DNA of 64,000 nt from Cruorifilaria tuberocauda (lineage: Eukaryota; Nematoda; Chromadorea; Rhabditida; Onchocercidae): NCBI GenBank assembly GCA_013365365.1, contig JABVXU010000113.1, positions 78,394 through 142,393 of the forward strand, read 5' to 3'. The notes beneath the pieces are model-generated. The model had not been told where the DNA came from, made no database searches, and saw nothing but the letters and a program-made list of their open reading frames with translations. Within the stretch, counting starts at the first letter, position 1, and each line of letters begins with the position of its first letter. A program made the translations under genes and the position numbers. Of the stretch, positions 49,701 to 60,501 are shown in pieces.

Positions 49701-52700
49701 ATCATTTATATCAACAAGTTTCCGATAGAATCAAAAATAATCATTAAGATTAAGATTTGAATTTTATTGATTGTGATAAATTCAAATCTTAACAATCTTC
49801 GCTTAATTATTATAATAATCTAAATCATTCAAAACGATGATCAGTGATAACAAAAAAAAAATTTGATAGCCTTGAAATAATCAATATAATAAATCTTATC
49901 ACAATAATATTAGTTCTTATCAATCCTATTCTAAAATAATCATTGGTAATATAAATGTTATCTGATAATTATGATAATTTAAATCTTATCAATATTGAAA
50001 TATTCATGATAATTTAAGCTTTTCATGTTATAATGAATTTGGCATACTAAATGATGTTAATTTTAATTTAAGTAATTATTTAATGATTTTATCATTACTC
50101 AATTAACGGTATTAAATGAAGTAAAGTTTTATTGAATTCATTTGAAAAATTAAAGTACTGATCAAAGTTAATAAGTATTTCATAAATTATCAGTAATAAA
50201 TGAATAATGCATATTACTTTTTCTTCCAATCTTTATTACAATCCTCAACTAGTCACTATCATTGGATAAAAGTTATTTTAACAGTAAAAGTAACAATCAA
50301 TAATTTTTACTAATTTCAATTTGTTCATCCATCATATATATATATCTAAATACTATTATCATGATTGATTAAACTGGATAATGATTCGATCAATTGATGA
50401 TAATAATATAATCTTGATGATATGATCATTATTAATATTTTTTAAATCTTATATTGATTGCTTTCAGCATTCTTTTTTTTTTTCAAAATTTTCAAACAAT
50501 TAAAATAAAATAATTTACTTGTAATTGTTCAGATCTTTTTTTTTTTTGAATAACAATTTTTCCGTTAAATCAATTGAACTAATTAATCTTTTCGAAAACT
50601 AATTAAATTAAACAAAAACGTAAAGATGAAATTGTAGACGGAAAAAAAGAAAAAACAAATTTATGACAGATTCTCTAAAACTATCATTCTATTCATAGAT
50701 TTCACGTAAACTATTTAAAAATAAATTAATTAAAATTAAAAATTAACATTTTTTTGATTTTATGTAAATTACTTAAAAAGAAATTAGTTAAAATTAAGGA
50801 ATAATATTTTCGTTTCTTTTTCCTAGTCTTTTAAATCATGGAAAATTCAACATGATAAATTTTCATTCCTTATTGTTTTCACTACTTTAAATGTAACGGT
50901 CGCCGTGGTGGGACGGAATGGCTGTGTGTGCCGAAAAAAGTAAAAACAAATCTTTCCGTCAATAAACACAGATTGCTTGCCATTTTCATTTTAAAAAGTT
51001 TTTACAAAATTATCGATAACTTTTATTTGTAAGAATCAGTGTATTATCGTCATTTGTAAAAATCATTAATAATTGACGAAATTAGTTAATTATTGTAATA
51101 TTTTATTGGCATTAATTTATTTTAAATTTCAATGAAAATTAATTTTACAAATTTTTGAAGAAAAAATTTTTAAATTAATCTAATTCTTCTAACACTAATA
51201 TCCTAATTTAATATTATTGAAATAATTTGTAATGCTTGTATTACTAATCAACCTGTCTTTGTTCATTCATTAATTTAACATTCATTGAAATTACTTTAAA
51301 ATATTTTGATTGTTAGAAGTTATCTAAAAAATAAAAAATAATAGATCGTTAATCATCAAAAAATTTCACTTATCGAATTTATTAGAAAACGAATATTTAT
51401 TAAATTGATGGATTCAGAGATATGGTTTAAACGCAATAAGTAATACGTAAGTAATATATAAGTTATATTACCTATTACTTTCAAGTAATGGGTAAAAGTA
51501 ATAAGTAATAAGTGAAAGTAACAGGTAATAAGCGGAAATGAAATAAATAATAACTGAAAGTAAGAAGTGAAAATGCGTTTTCAGTGATAAGTAAGCAATA
51601 AGTGTAAGTAATAAGTGAAAATTCATTTTTTGAAACTTTCCTTATTCCGTCAACGATTTCTTGAAACATTTATGATCATTGAGATATTGTTCTAGCATTT
51701 ATTGTTTTATTGTTTTATTATTTATCTTATTGTATTGCAATTTCCTTGCAGTTTGTTTATCTGTCAAAATATGTATTATTTCAAAAACCCAAATTAAAGT
51801 AATGAAATAATTTACAGATTTATAAAGTTAATGTACCAAAAATTTCTTATTGTAATTGCAATCAAACATTTCTGTCAAATATTGGCACAAACAACAGAAC
51901 TAACGCATGAAGGTAAGTTAAGTTATTAACTTATAATCGATGATTATGAATTAATTTCAATCATTTCAAAATAACCATTCTATTAATTAACTAATTACTA
52001 TTTCTTCTATTGAAGTATAGGAATAATAAAATAGATATGAACTGCTATTTTCATATAACAATCGAATGAAGTACTAAATATTTTAATTGAATATTAGCAA
52101 ATTATAAATTTGAATTTGATGAAAAGTGAAGTAAAGAAAGTAAGAGAGAACAGTTTAAATTTGAATTTGACAAAATAAATAAATAAAGGAAGATGGAAGT
52201 AAGGAACGAAATGCCGGAAATAAAATCAAAACGAATGAAAAAAGAAATTTGACATTTGTAAAAGGATTAATCATTTTAATTTAATTTAAAAAAAAGAATT
52301 ATTAATCAAAACTTCATGAACTTTACTTTTTACCAATATTTTAATTACTTCAATTCTCAATTTTCCTATTAATTACAAGTAATTAAAATGCGATGGAATT
52401 TTTTTTCCTTTTTTTAAACATTCTCGTTATTGTCTGTCATTGGTGTAAAGTTTAATTTCCAAATTGATAATCAATTAAAAATCAAACTTAGATTTACTTA
52501 AATCTTTTTTAAAATATTTTTTGCAGTAATACATTTTTGTGATCCATCAATATCCAATAGTTGTGGTTTGGAAGGAAAATGCATGCGACATTTAACCGGT
52601 AATCGATGTCGCTGTCCGATCGGTCATATGGGTATTATGTGTCGCAGTGAGTGAAAATTTTAATTATTTAAATTTCAAAATGAATTTTGCAATTTAACTT

Positions 52701-55700
52701 TAAATAAACTTTGTGTAATTTGCAAAAATGGATGTAATATTTAAGTAGAATACAGCATTGGAACATGATTAATCAATGAATCGTACTATTCAGTAATCAA
52801 TTAATTGTCCTGAAATTTAATAGTTAAAAATTTTTAGGACCCTGTCAGGATATTTATAAATCATGTGAACGTTGGAAAGAAGAAGATCGATGTCGTTGGG
52901 CTAAGCCAATTTCGCCATTTTTCGACGACAATTGCGCGGAAAGCTGTGGCTTATGTAAACGTAGCAATCGATGTTAGCTTAATCTTTAAATAAAATAAAT
53001 AAACCATAAAATAATAAATTTGACATCTCAGTCTTATTTGACTAAAATCAATTATATGTCTAAAATTATACGTATATTTTTTTTAGAATTATTAAGAAAT
53101 GAAATAATTTAATTTGAAAATTTAATTGAAAAAAAAAATACTTAACCTTTGACTCTTCATAAAAATGTGCTTCATTACAAAAATAAAACTATTCCAAATA
53201 TTTCTAAATCATGATTCGAAAGCTTGATATTACTTGATATTTGTTAGCTAATTGTTTTTGCTATTAATTTTCCAATACTTTCCTAGAAACTCTTTTTCAA
53301 TTTTAATAAATTTCTTGACACTATGAAATAATTTAAGTTAATTTCAGTTAAAATATGTCATCTCTTGTTAATAATTACTATGAAATCATCGCTTCATCTC
53401 TATTTATTAATAATCATTTCAAAATAATAATAATAGCCTTCTCAATATTATCCAAAATAATGAAATCAAATTATGATTATTATTTGGAAAATATATTAGT
53501 ATGATTGTTATCAAGGATCAATTGATTATTTATCAGTCACTAATCAATTATTATTATAGATATTAATTAAAAAAACTCTTTCTTATGACTTGAAGCTAGG
53601 ATTCCAAAATCTAAACATTTATTTAAACTGTTCGATTATTATTTGAAATTAAATTGATCGGTGCTGTGGAAAGCATTACTGATCTCATTATCATTATCAT
53701 AAATTATTATCATAAACATTCTTTTGAAAAAGCTTTCTCATTATGATTCAAAATTAATAATTTAAATCACCATTATTTTAATTATAGCTGTTATTTGAGA
53801 AGGATTATATTGTTTAGCTAAAGCTTTTAGCATTTTAGATTACCATTAAACCATTAAACAATTACCATTAAACAATTTTAATTAAAATTTACCAGTTATA
53901 CTTTTGCGATATCATATTAATATTTTTAGTTTTTCGTATTTATTTTACGAACTTCGCAATTTCGAATTTTCAAGAAATAAAAATAAAAAATTGATGGAAA
54001 ATATTTTCAATATTTTAAACAGTACTATTTGTTACAATTTGATCTAATTATCAATGAAATATTAAAGCAAATTTCGTACAAAAAAAAATCGAAATGCATT
54101 AATCAATTTCAGGTTTTTAAGCATTAAATGTAACAGTTCTCAATTGGTTCCATAATTTCCTGATAAATTCATACATAATGATTTCTGTATCTGTGATATA
54201 ATCGAAACATTGTTAAAATGATCAATCAATTAATTCTGAAAAACAAACTTGATAATTTAAATCAAAAACCTTCTTAGAATTCAAAATTGTAAGCACCAAA
54301 TTTCAGTGTTAAGTTCTTTAACCTTTTCATGGTTAAAGAACTTAATACTGAAATTTATTTTAAATGTAATAATTTTTTAAATATAGTAATTTAATAAATA
54401 CTCCATTAATAAGTTATACATACTGATTACAATTGATATTTCACTAATTGTATCATATTTTCAGCATTAAAGATTCCGTTACCTCCTATTCTTGAACCAA
54501 TATCATGGATGATTGGTCGTTGGGAAACGGAAACAACAACCGGTGATCGATTTCCGGTATCATTTGAATATCCGTACAAGGAAATTTTGGATATTGCACT
54601 TACCGAAGTACCAATGTTTGATCGCCCACCCGTTACTGTTTCGTTGGTTTTTTTTATATCAAAATACTCATCTACACAATTTTCTCATTCGAAAAAAAAT
54701 GAAAAACAAACAAATCGATTTTAAGCTTTAATATTACAGTATCATCTCTAAATTACAGTATTTTTCCATTACAGTATCTAATTTTTCAATTCTCATTTAT
54801 AACAGCTCAATTTTTCAATTTTTCCACGTAAATGATTTTCCAACCTAAATCTTTTCCATTGCATTATTTTCATTTCCTAACACATTTTTGTTAAAAATAT
54901 CTAATCTAGTCAACAGTAATCCTTTACAGTAATATAGTAAAAGAAAATTTAGTTTCTAGTCAACAGTAATCCTTTACAGTAAGTATAGTAAAAAAATTTT
55001 TTCAGCATTGAAGCATACACTGATGAGGGATCGGAACATAATGAAATTGGCTTCATGACTGGAAAACCGTTCCGTGAACTGACCGGATTTCAAGAACGTA
55101 ATAAATCGTCGACTGGATATGATCAGGTTGCCATTGAAATGGTCAGTAATACAGGTATTGTTGTTTTTTTTCTTGGAAAATAACTTTAATTTATTAATTA
55201 TTAATTAATACGTTTTCATTCCCTATATCGTATTTGTAATTCAAAATTATAAATTTCCATTTCATACGGTACAAATCTCATACTTTTTCATTTCTCATAC
55301 TATGCTGTAATTCTGAAAGATTTCTTGGAATTGTTTATCCAGAAAAAGAGAACAAACTTTTCAAAATGTGGAACTCTGTCCCATGGGATACAAAGAGGAA
55401 TTGAATTCCGTTTGAGTTGTAAATCTAAATAAGATAGTTTCAAAGCTGGAAAAGAACTATTTTAATTCAAAATTCAAGTTTGAATAACTTTCGCAAGCAT
55501 ATTTCTGAATGATTTGATCAAATAAAATATACTGAAATCTTACTTAAGTTTAATAGGTAAATGTTCAAAATATTTATTATATAATCCTTAAACTTACATT
55601 GAACTTATAATTATTGTGGATTTAAATATTTAAAATGTAATGGAAAAGTAATGTAGTTAACTGTAAATTGAAATTAAAAAAGACAAATTGATAGTTGATA

Positions 55701-57668
55701 AACTTTGGATTAAGCTTTAATTTATCTCTATGCAGCTATATTTGATTTAAAACCTAAAATACCTTAAAATACCTTAATAACCTTAATAAAATACTTAATA
55801 AAGTATTTGATCATTCATGACAATCTATGAAATTGATTGATACTTATAATTTCAGGATGGATTTTACGTTTTTACTAATATCAACTCATTTCCGTTTAAA
55901 TTAGACAAATTAAACCATGACGGAATAATGCTTATTTATGATTAATAAAACTTCAAATTTCTTAAGTTATTACTTGAATAATCGAATAAACAATACTTTA
56001 TTTTCATTAAATTTACTTACTTTCACTCTCAAATTTCATTTAGATTTCCATTATTAATTTTTAAGTTGAAACTAATCATTCCAATCAATTTCATTAGTTT
56101 TTTTATTGCAATACTATGCCTAATTAAATTAAAACTTCAATTCACCTGTTCATTGATTATTATCAGCGACTATTATCATTGATTATTATCAGTCACAGGT
56201 ATAATTACAATTGAAGAAGGAATATTACGAGATAGTGAAATTTTGCTCGTCTTAAAATACAAACAAGCAATTCCAGCAGCTTTTCCCTATCTCTTAAAAA
56301 AGGTACCAATTTTTTCTTTTTTTTTCAAATTTAAAAAATATTTTATTTTATGAGAATTTTCGTATAATTTAAAATTCCACGCATCTTTTATGCTTCTATA
56401 AAATCTCATAAAAAATAAAATGAATGCTTCATTTATATATATCCCAGTATATTCCCGAGGGTATTCAAGCAACATAAAAAAGTTTTTACGGTAGGATAAC
56501 TGATAACAATAATAAACTTTATTTATGTCTTAATTGAAATAACTTTTCTTTTTTTGAATATTTTTGAAGTAATAAAAGTTTTTATATTATAGAAATCAAA
56601 GATTGCTAACAATATCACATGAATTTTCTTTATCACAAGAATAATATTTTACGAAAGTTATCAAATGGAAATTCTTTGGAATATTTTAAACGAAAAAAAA
56701 AGTTATCAAAAATAATTAAAAGAATACTTAATTAATGAATCATTTTAAATTTTGATATTATAAAAGTAAAGAAAGAAAAGTTTTTATTTTTTATAGTCAC
56801 GGAGAATTTTCACATTAGTAAAATGGAATATACTGATGGAAAAGACCTATATTCAAGAGTCAAATGGTTTTATCCGGAAATGGGTTAAACGATATCGAAA
56901 GACAAAGGATTACTTAATGGAATATTAATATAAATGTAAATCTTACCAGTTCAAAACTACCTGATAAGCTGATTGTATTTTTCACAGCATCCTGAAAATT
57001 ATACATTTTTTTCTTTTGTTAGGTAAAAGTTATTACAATTCTAGAGTATTGATAGGTAATTCAGAGAAAAAAACTTTTCTGTAGCTAAAATTAAACATGT
57101 ATCATATTACAGGTTATATTTTAGTGTTCCTAGAATAGTTCAGAATTTAGCTTTAAGTAAGTAAGTTAGCTTTGAATGTAAATATAAAGGTATAAAATTA
57201 AGTTGTGAAAAAAATGATATATTATTTGAGTGCATTTTTTTGTTTGTGTATACATTTATATGTGAACTAATGAACTTATGAACTTCTCAATTAATTAATT
57301 AATTAGGCAAAAATAATTAATTGCAAACAATTTTTTTCAAGAAAAAGGAATACTTTTTTTAAGCAATAATTTTTGGAAAGAGAAGTTTTTGGAAAAGGCA
57401 AATAAATTGAAAAGCTTACCAAGTTAATAATTTGATATAGGAAAACACTCATTGTGACATTAATAATTTTATTTGGATGTATCACAGGTCGTGTACCTTT
57501 CTTGTAATACTTTAACAAATCGCTATGTAAACGATATGTTAACGGTACATCACGTTGTTCTGATGGTTCATCACAATGATTGTTTGTTGAATGATTACAA
57601 CACGATGATATCGATATTAATTGTAGCAAAAGTAATAGAGAAAATATGGAATAAGGATTGCAATGCAT
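43761..57668 (-). CDS. Cys-loop ligand-gated ion channel subunit (nicotinic-receptor-like, divergent)
   Basis: Twelve exons: 57668-57420, 56991-56947, 48179-48070, 47882-47745, 47334-47211, 46355-46244, 46115-46031, 45846-45707, 45354-45204, 44916-44880, 44561-44398, 43989-43761. They sum to 1584 nt, giving 527 residues, with every phase agreeing. A signal peptide (about 1-23) is followed by the ligand-binding domain: YWKDDFLQWNP (loop D), SSNDIWIPEFSLYY (loop A), the Cys-loop CKLDVKFFPFDIQQC with 13 residues between cysteines, and GSWAHS (loop B tryptophan). No vicinal cysteine pair is present in loop C, so this is a non-alpha or atypical subunit. Four membrane helices follow: M1 NLVIPSTIITLVAVIGF, M2 after KLRDAKFRLGIM, M3 LYYFILLAIIGSSTV, M4 IISLVFYVLLVVITVFLFF. 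A short Cys-containing extracellular tail closes the protein. Ligand and ion selectivity cannot be stated. Intron 2 (8.77 kb) encloses two + strand genes. Confidence 0.9.
44928..45002. repeat. ACGTAAACAT short repeats in a channel intron
   Basis: The decamer ACGTAAACAT or a close variant occurs four times in about 75 bp, separated by TACA-rich spacers. Confidence 0.7.
49562..49640 (-). promoter_or_regulatory. Polypurine, G-rich patch inside the channel intron
   Basis: On the minus strand the segment is almost purely A/G with four runs of three to five G and contains ATATGGCGGGG. This resembles the ATATGGCGGGAGGGGG element upstream of chk-1. It could be an internal promoter or enhancer for the channel gene, or a promoter element for the nested gene 2.2 kb away. 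Function is inferred only from composition. Confidence 0.3.
49750..49792. other. Inverted repeat (15-bp perfect arms, 13-nt loop)
   Basis: TTAAGATTTGAATTT at 49750-49764 and its reverse complement at 49778-49792. It is AT-rich, so partly expected by composition. Confidence 0.7.
50893..50935. other. Isolated GC-rich segment
   Basis: Contains GTAACGGTCGCCGTGGTGGG and ACGGAATGGCTGTGTGTGCC in an otherwise very AT-rich intron, about 0.9 kb upstream of the EGF/ShKT gene. No open frame fits the channel protein, and no RNA family is recognised. Confidence 0.5.
51434..51628. repeat. Degenerate AAGTAATAAGTGA repeat
   Basis: Units of roughly 7-14 bp built from AGTAATAAG and GTGAAAGTAA recur through this stretch, immediately upstream of the EGF/ShKT gene. 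Confidence 0.75.
51812..51817 (+). promoter_or_regulatory. Probable trans-splice acceptor of the EGF/ShKT gene
   Basis: TTTACAG ends 13 nt before the ATG at 51831, with no upstream exon apparent. Confidence 0.55.
51831..52977 (+). CDS. Small secreted protein with one EGF-like and one ShKT domain
   Basis: Three exons, 51831-51912, 52527-52646, 52838-52977; 342 nt, 113 residues. A hydrophobic signal peptide (about residues 1-20, ending near LAQ) precedes an EGF-like module with six cysteines in the usual order; its hallmark is CRCPIGHMGIMC. A ShKT (SXC) module follows, with six cysteines from CQDIYKSC to NCAESCGLC, and a seventh cysteine in the final residues NRC. ShKT domains are abundant in nematode secreted and cuticle-linked proteins and are often disulfide-rich protein- or channel-binding modules. 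Their presence alone does not make this a toxin. Each module has its own exon. The gene lies whole, in opposite orientation, inside intron 2 of the channel gene. AATAAA follows the stop by about 12 nt. I cannot name a specific orthologue. Confidence 0.88.
52989..53003 (+). terminator. Overlapping polyadenylation signals of the EGF/ShKT gene
   Basis: AATAAA occurs at 52989-52994 and again at 52994-52999, 12-17 nt beyond the stop, so the 3' UTR is very short. Confidence 0.65.
54298..54356. other. Long stem-loop: 26-bp arms, 7-nt loop
   Basis: The left arm (54298-54323) contains TTTCAGTGTTAAGTTCTTTA; the right arm (54331-54356) contains TAAAGAACTTAATACTGAAA. The single difference (G opposite T) pairs as G-U in a + strand transcript, so all 26 positions pair. 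The loop is TTTTCAT. It could be a microRNA-like precursor, a processing signal or a miniature inverted-repeat remnant. Confidence 0.8.
54465..56928 (+). CDS. THAP4 C-terminal / nitrobindin-like beta-barrel protein (start unresolved)
   Basis: Exons: 54465-54642, 55006-55154, 56199-56302, 56797-56928, about 187 residues plus an unlocated first exon (phase 1). The order matches nitrobindin: LEPISWMIGRWETE (family PISWMLGTW), ILDIALTEVPMFDRPPVTVS, HNEIGFMTGKPFRE (family ECGFIRLKP), SNTGIITIEEG (family NTGVVEVEEG), then RRIFTLVKWNILMEKTYI. The family forms a 10-stranded barrel that binds ferric heme through a C-terminal histidine (HLHVTYKK in human) and handles nitric oxide or peroxynitrite. Here the equivalent stretch reads FIRKWVKRYRK with no histidine, so heme binding is doubtful. 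The stop is 18 bp from channel exon 2 on the other strand, so the two transcripts must overlap in antisense. A candidate first exon (ATG at 54329, donor at 54366) has the right phase but overlaps the hairpin. The alternative start is the internal ATG at 54509. Confidence 0.82.
54906..54992. repeat. 50-bp duplication in a THAP4-like intron
   Basis: CTAGTCAACAGTAATCCTTT followed by ACAGTAATATAGTAAAA occurs twice, about 50 bp apart. The second copy abuts the exon 2 acceptor. Confidence 0.85.
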
Positions 57669-58279
57669 TAGAATTAATGTTTCTCAGATTTTCTAGGTAA
57701 ATTGCAAAATTTCCAGGTAATAACTTTTTCGGTAGACAAAATCAAATATCATTTCTTTTTCCAATGAGAAGAGCTGAAAAATAAAATTAAATAATAAAGG
57801 TATGAATTTTTTTACAAAAAAAAAGAGAGGAATTTGAAAAAGGAAAGTTAAAAAAGTGAAACTTAAAAAAAGAAAGAAACTTGAAATATAACTAATAATT
57901 AATTTAAGTAAATTATTCAAAAAACTAACTGAAGTAATACTCATGAATTAGATAAACCAAAAAATGTGCCTATCAATTGATTAATTAGAAATTATTTTGG
58001 TAATTTTTTGAAAAAGATATAAAATTATTTCTACTTATGTTATCAGTATTTAATATTTAAACAAAAAAAATTTCTCTTCTAAAATGTACTTTTAATCAGA
58101 ATAAACAAAAGAATGATAAAAAAATAATTATTTTTTCTGGAATATAAATAAATATTAATTTGTTTGAAGAAAAGAATAATAAAAAAGTTTTAGTCAATGT
58201 TTTATACTTTTTCTCCTTCTTGTTAGAAAAAGTAATGAATATTTTGAAAAGGCATTTTTCCCGAAAAACAAAGTTTTTT

Positions 58280-58700
58280 TAACTGATCAATCGATTTGAT
58301 CGCAAAATAAAAGTGAATCAGGTGGAAGGATGGATGATGAGTGATCAGTGGACAACCGGACGGATGGATGGACAGGCAAATTATGGACAAACGGATGGAC
58401 GGATAGATGAAATGATGGACGGGTGGATGGATGATGAGTGGAGAAACGGACGGAAAAACGGAAGGTTAAATGGCTCCGGAAAACTGATTAATTGATTTGA
58501 TCGCAGGATAAAAGTGAATCAGAGTGAATCAGATGGAAGGATGGATGATGAGTGATCAGTGGACAACCGGACGGAAAAATGGAAGGTTAAGTGGGCAAAC
58601 GGACGGATGCGAATTATGGACAAACGGATGGACGGATGGATGGATGATGAGTGGAGAAACAGACGGAAAAATGGAAAGTTAAATGGTTCCGGAAAGTACC
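58280..58700. repeat. GGATGGA/CGGA minisatellite within a 200-bp tandem duplication
   Basis: A block starting near ATTTGATCGCAAAATAAAAG is repeated at about 58493 as ATTTGATCGCAGGATAAAAG. Both continue through GGAAGGATGGATGATGAGTG and GATCAGTGGACAACCGGACG. Within each copy GGATGGA/GGACGGA units of 7-8 bp are reiterated. Confidence 0.9.
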
Positions 58701-58756
58701 CTGAAAACTGAGACGTGTCATCGATGACTGCACGTTACCTTTTCAATCGTTTTTTT

Positions 58757-58774
58757 TCTCTCTCTCTCTCTCTC
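58757..58774. repeat. (CT)n microsatellite
   Basis: About nine CT dinucleotides after a T run. Confidence 0.95.
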
Positions 58775-59087
58775 AAAGTTGCAAAATCTTTGTAAACAAT
58801 TAGATTCGTTGGAAACTTCACGTGCAAATGTTCGATGGACAGAAGGATGGTTGGATGGATGGAATGAATCAGACGGCGGAAGTGTAAATGACGTGGAATC
58901 AGGATTGAATCTACAAACGTGTGCTATTCGAAAGAGAGAAACAAAAGAGGAAGAGGGTGAAGTTGGAATCTCAGCGTAACGAAGGGCATTGATTGACTAT
59001 TTACTGAAACAGAAGCGTATGTGGAAGAGATTCGAGAAGAAAGAAAGTTTTCAAAATGCTTTATTATTTATTGCTTTTCCATATCCT

Positions 59088-59114
<27 letters not shown>
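59088..59114. repeat. (CT)n microsatellite
   Basis: About 13 CT dinucleotides. Confidence 0.95.
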
Positions 59115-59118
<4 letters not shown>

Positions 59119-59285
59119 TTTTTCTTCCTTTTATTTCATTTCAGTTTACTCATAATTCCAAAAATCATCCATTTCAGCAGAATTCCCATATGCTTTCATC
59201 ATATCCATCATTTAACTTCCTGAATTTCAATATATAAGCTTATATGTGTCAAAATTATTACTTTAATTTAGGATTTAGGTATAAG

Positions 59286-59503
59286 CATGCGCGTGTATGT
59301 GTATGTGTGCGTGTATATGTATGTGTGCGTGTATGTGTATGTGTGCGTGTATGTGTATGTGTGCATATATGTGTATGTGTGCGTGTATGTGTGTGTGTGC
59401 GTGTATGTGTATGTGTGCGTGTATGTGTATGTGTGCGTGTATGTGTATGTGTGCGTGTATGTGTATGTATGCGTGTATGTGTATGTGTGCATGTATGTAT
59501 ATG
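59286..59503. repeat. 18-bp GT-rich minisatellite (about 12 copies)
   Basis: Unit GTGTGCGTGTATGTGTAT with occasional A/G changes. It keeps several frames open on both strands because 18 is a multiple of three. Alternating purine-pyrimidine sequence of this kind can adopt Z-form or unstable structure. Confidence 0.97.
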
Positions 59504-60501
59504 GAAAATTATTTGTAATTGCAATTACGTATGTCTGTATCTGTAAACTCGCTACTAAAACGTGCATGTGAATGTGTATGTCCGTGTCTGTCAATATTCA
59601 TGCATGTCTGTTTGTACCTGTAAAATTGTGTATATATCTGTATTGTTAAATGAATATATACGCAAGTATTTAAAGTATACGTAAAGTATACGTGTATGCG
59701 TGTAATAATAACATGTATCTATACGTGTCTGTAAGTTTCTGTTTGTCATAAAAATTTTGTTGAATTCAAATTTAAAAATTAATTTAATGAAATTTATTAT
59801 TTAAATTTAAAAACCCAGTTCAAAGTTTATGAAATGATAAACACATACGAATAAAAATGATTATAACTGTTCATACGAAATTTTATTAAGAAAATTTTTT
59901 CGGCAAGAAAAAAGTAAAGTATAAATTAATTTTAAATTAATAAGAAATTAAGTAATCGAATACTTAAAAATGAAATTTAGCACACATTGCACTTAAAAGA
60001 AAAGTAAAGACGAGAGTAAAATAAAATCATTTCATACTTTTTCTCATAAATTAATTAGCAAATAACTCTTTCATTCATAGTAATAAGCAATAAAGTTTTT
60101 ATTTTTGATTAAACTATCAAGTTTAATAAAAAGTGAGCATATTTGAATTTATTATTTAATTTAATAATACGCTATAATAAAGTTTTCATAAGCCATAATA
60201 AGTAATTACTCTATTATTTGTTTGAAAATATTATATAACTTTGATAAACAAACAAAGATAAGTTTGATTAATATGGCTTACGGCAAATAGAAGTAGCAAT
60301 GGAATTTTTAAAGTTAAAAATTTGCAAACATCGTAATTTCGTCATCATTATCATCATTCATTATCAATAAAAGTAGCAATTAAATAACAACGTAATTTTC
60401 AAAAGTTAAAAATTTGAAAATATCATATTTTCTTCATTCATTATCATTATTATTATCACGATAATATAGCTGTACATAAATCATTCAGTGGAAAATTGAA
60501 A

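Larger units (their letters stand above)
52978..54464 (+). other. Gap between the two nested genes
   Basis: 1.5 kb of AT-rich DNA. Its main feature is the 59-nt hairpin at 54298-54356. The first coding exon of the THAP4-like gene should lie here or further upstream but is not certain. Confidence 0.5.
48180..56946 (-). other. 8.77-kb second intron of the channel gene, hosting nested genes
   Basis: Bounded on the minus strand by GTAAGA (56946) and TTATTTTAG (48180). It contains the EGF/ShKT gene (51831-52977, +), the THAP4-like gene (54465-56928, +), the polypurine/GC patch at 49562-49640, a GC patch at 50893-50935, the degenerate repeat at 51434-51628 and hairpins at 49750-49792 and 54298-54356. 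The rest is AT-rich; the minus frame 48703-49083 shows no channel features. Confidence 0.85.
57669..60501. other. Intergenic repeat-rich region upstream of the channel gene
   Basis: Contains the channel gene 5' flank and a series of simple repeats (58280-58700, 58757-58774, 59088-59114, 59286-59503). The frame at 58779-58979 begins in a CT tract and includes part of the GGATGG repeat; I see no protein signature. Confidence 0.6.

Noticed and set aside
50893..50950. GC island tested as the missing second exon of the channel gene
   Set aside because: No acceptor in phase and no tryptophan or Asp context; the 45-bp exon at 56947-56991 fits exactly instead.
58313..58495. Plus-strand frame rich in Trp, Met, Asp and Gly
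   Set aside because: It comes from the GGATGGA minisatellite inside a tandem duplication.
59244..59594. Several open frames of 73-108 codons on both strands with alternating Val/Cys, Thr/His or Tyr/Val
   Set aside because: They are produced by the 18-bp GT-rich minisatellite, whose unit length is a multiple of three.
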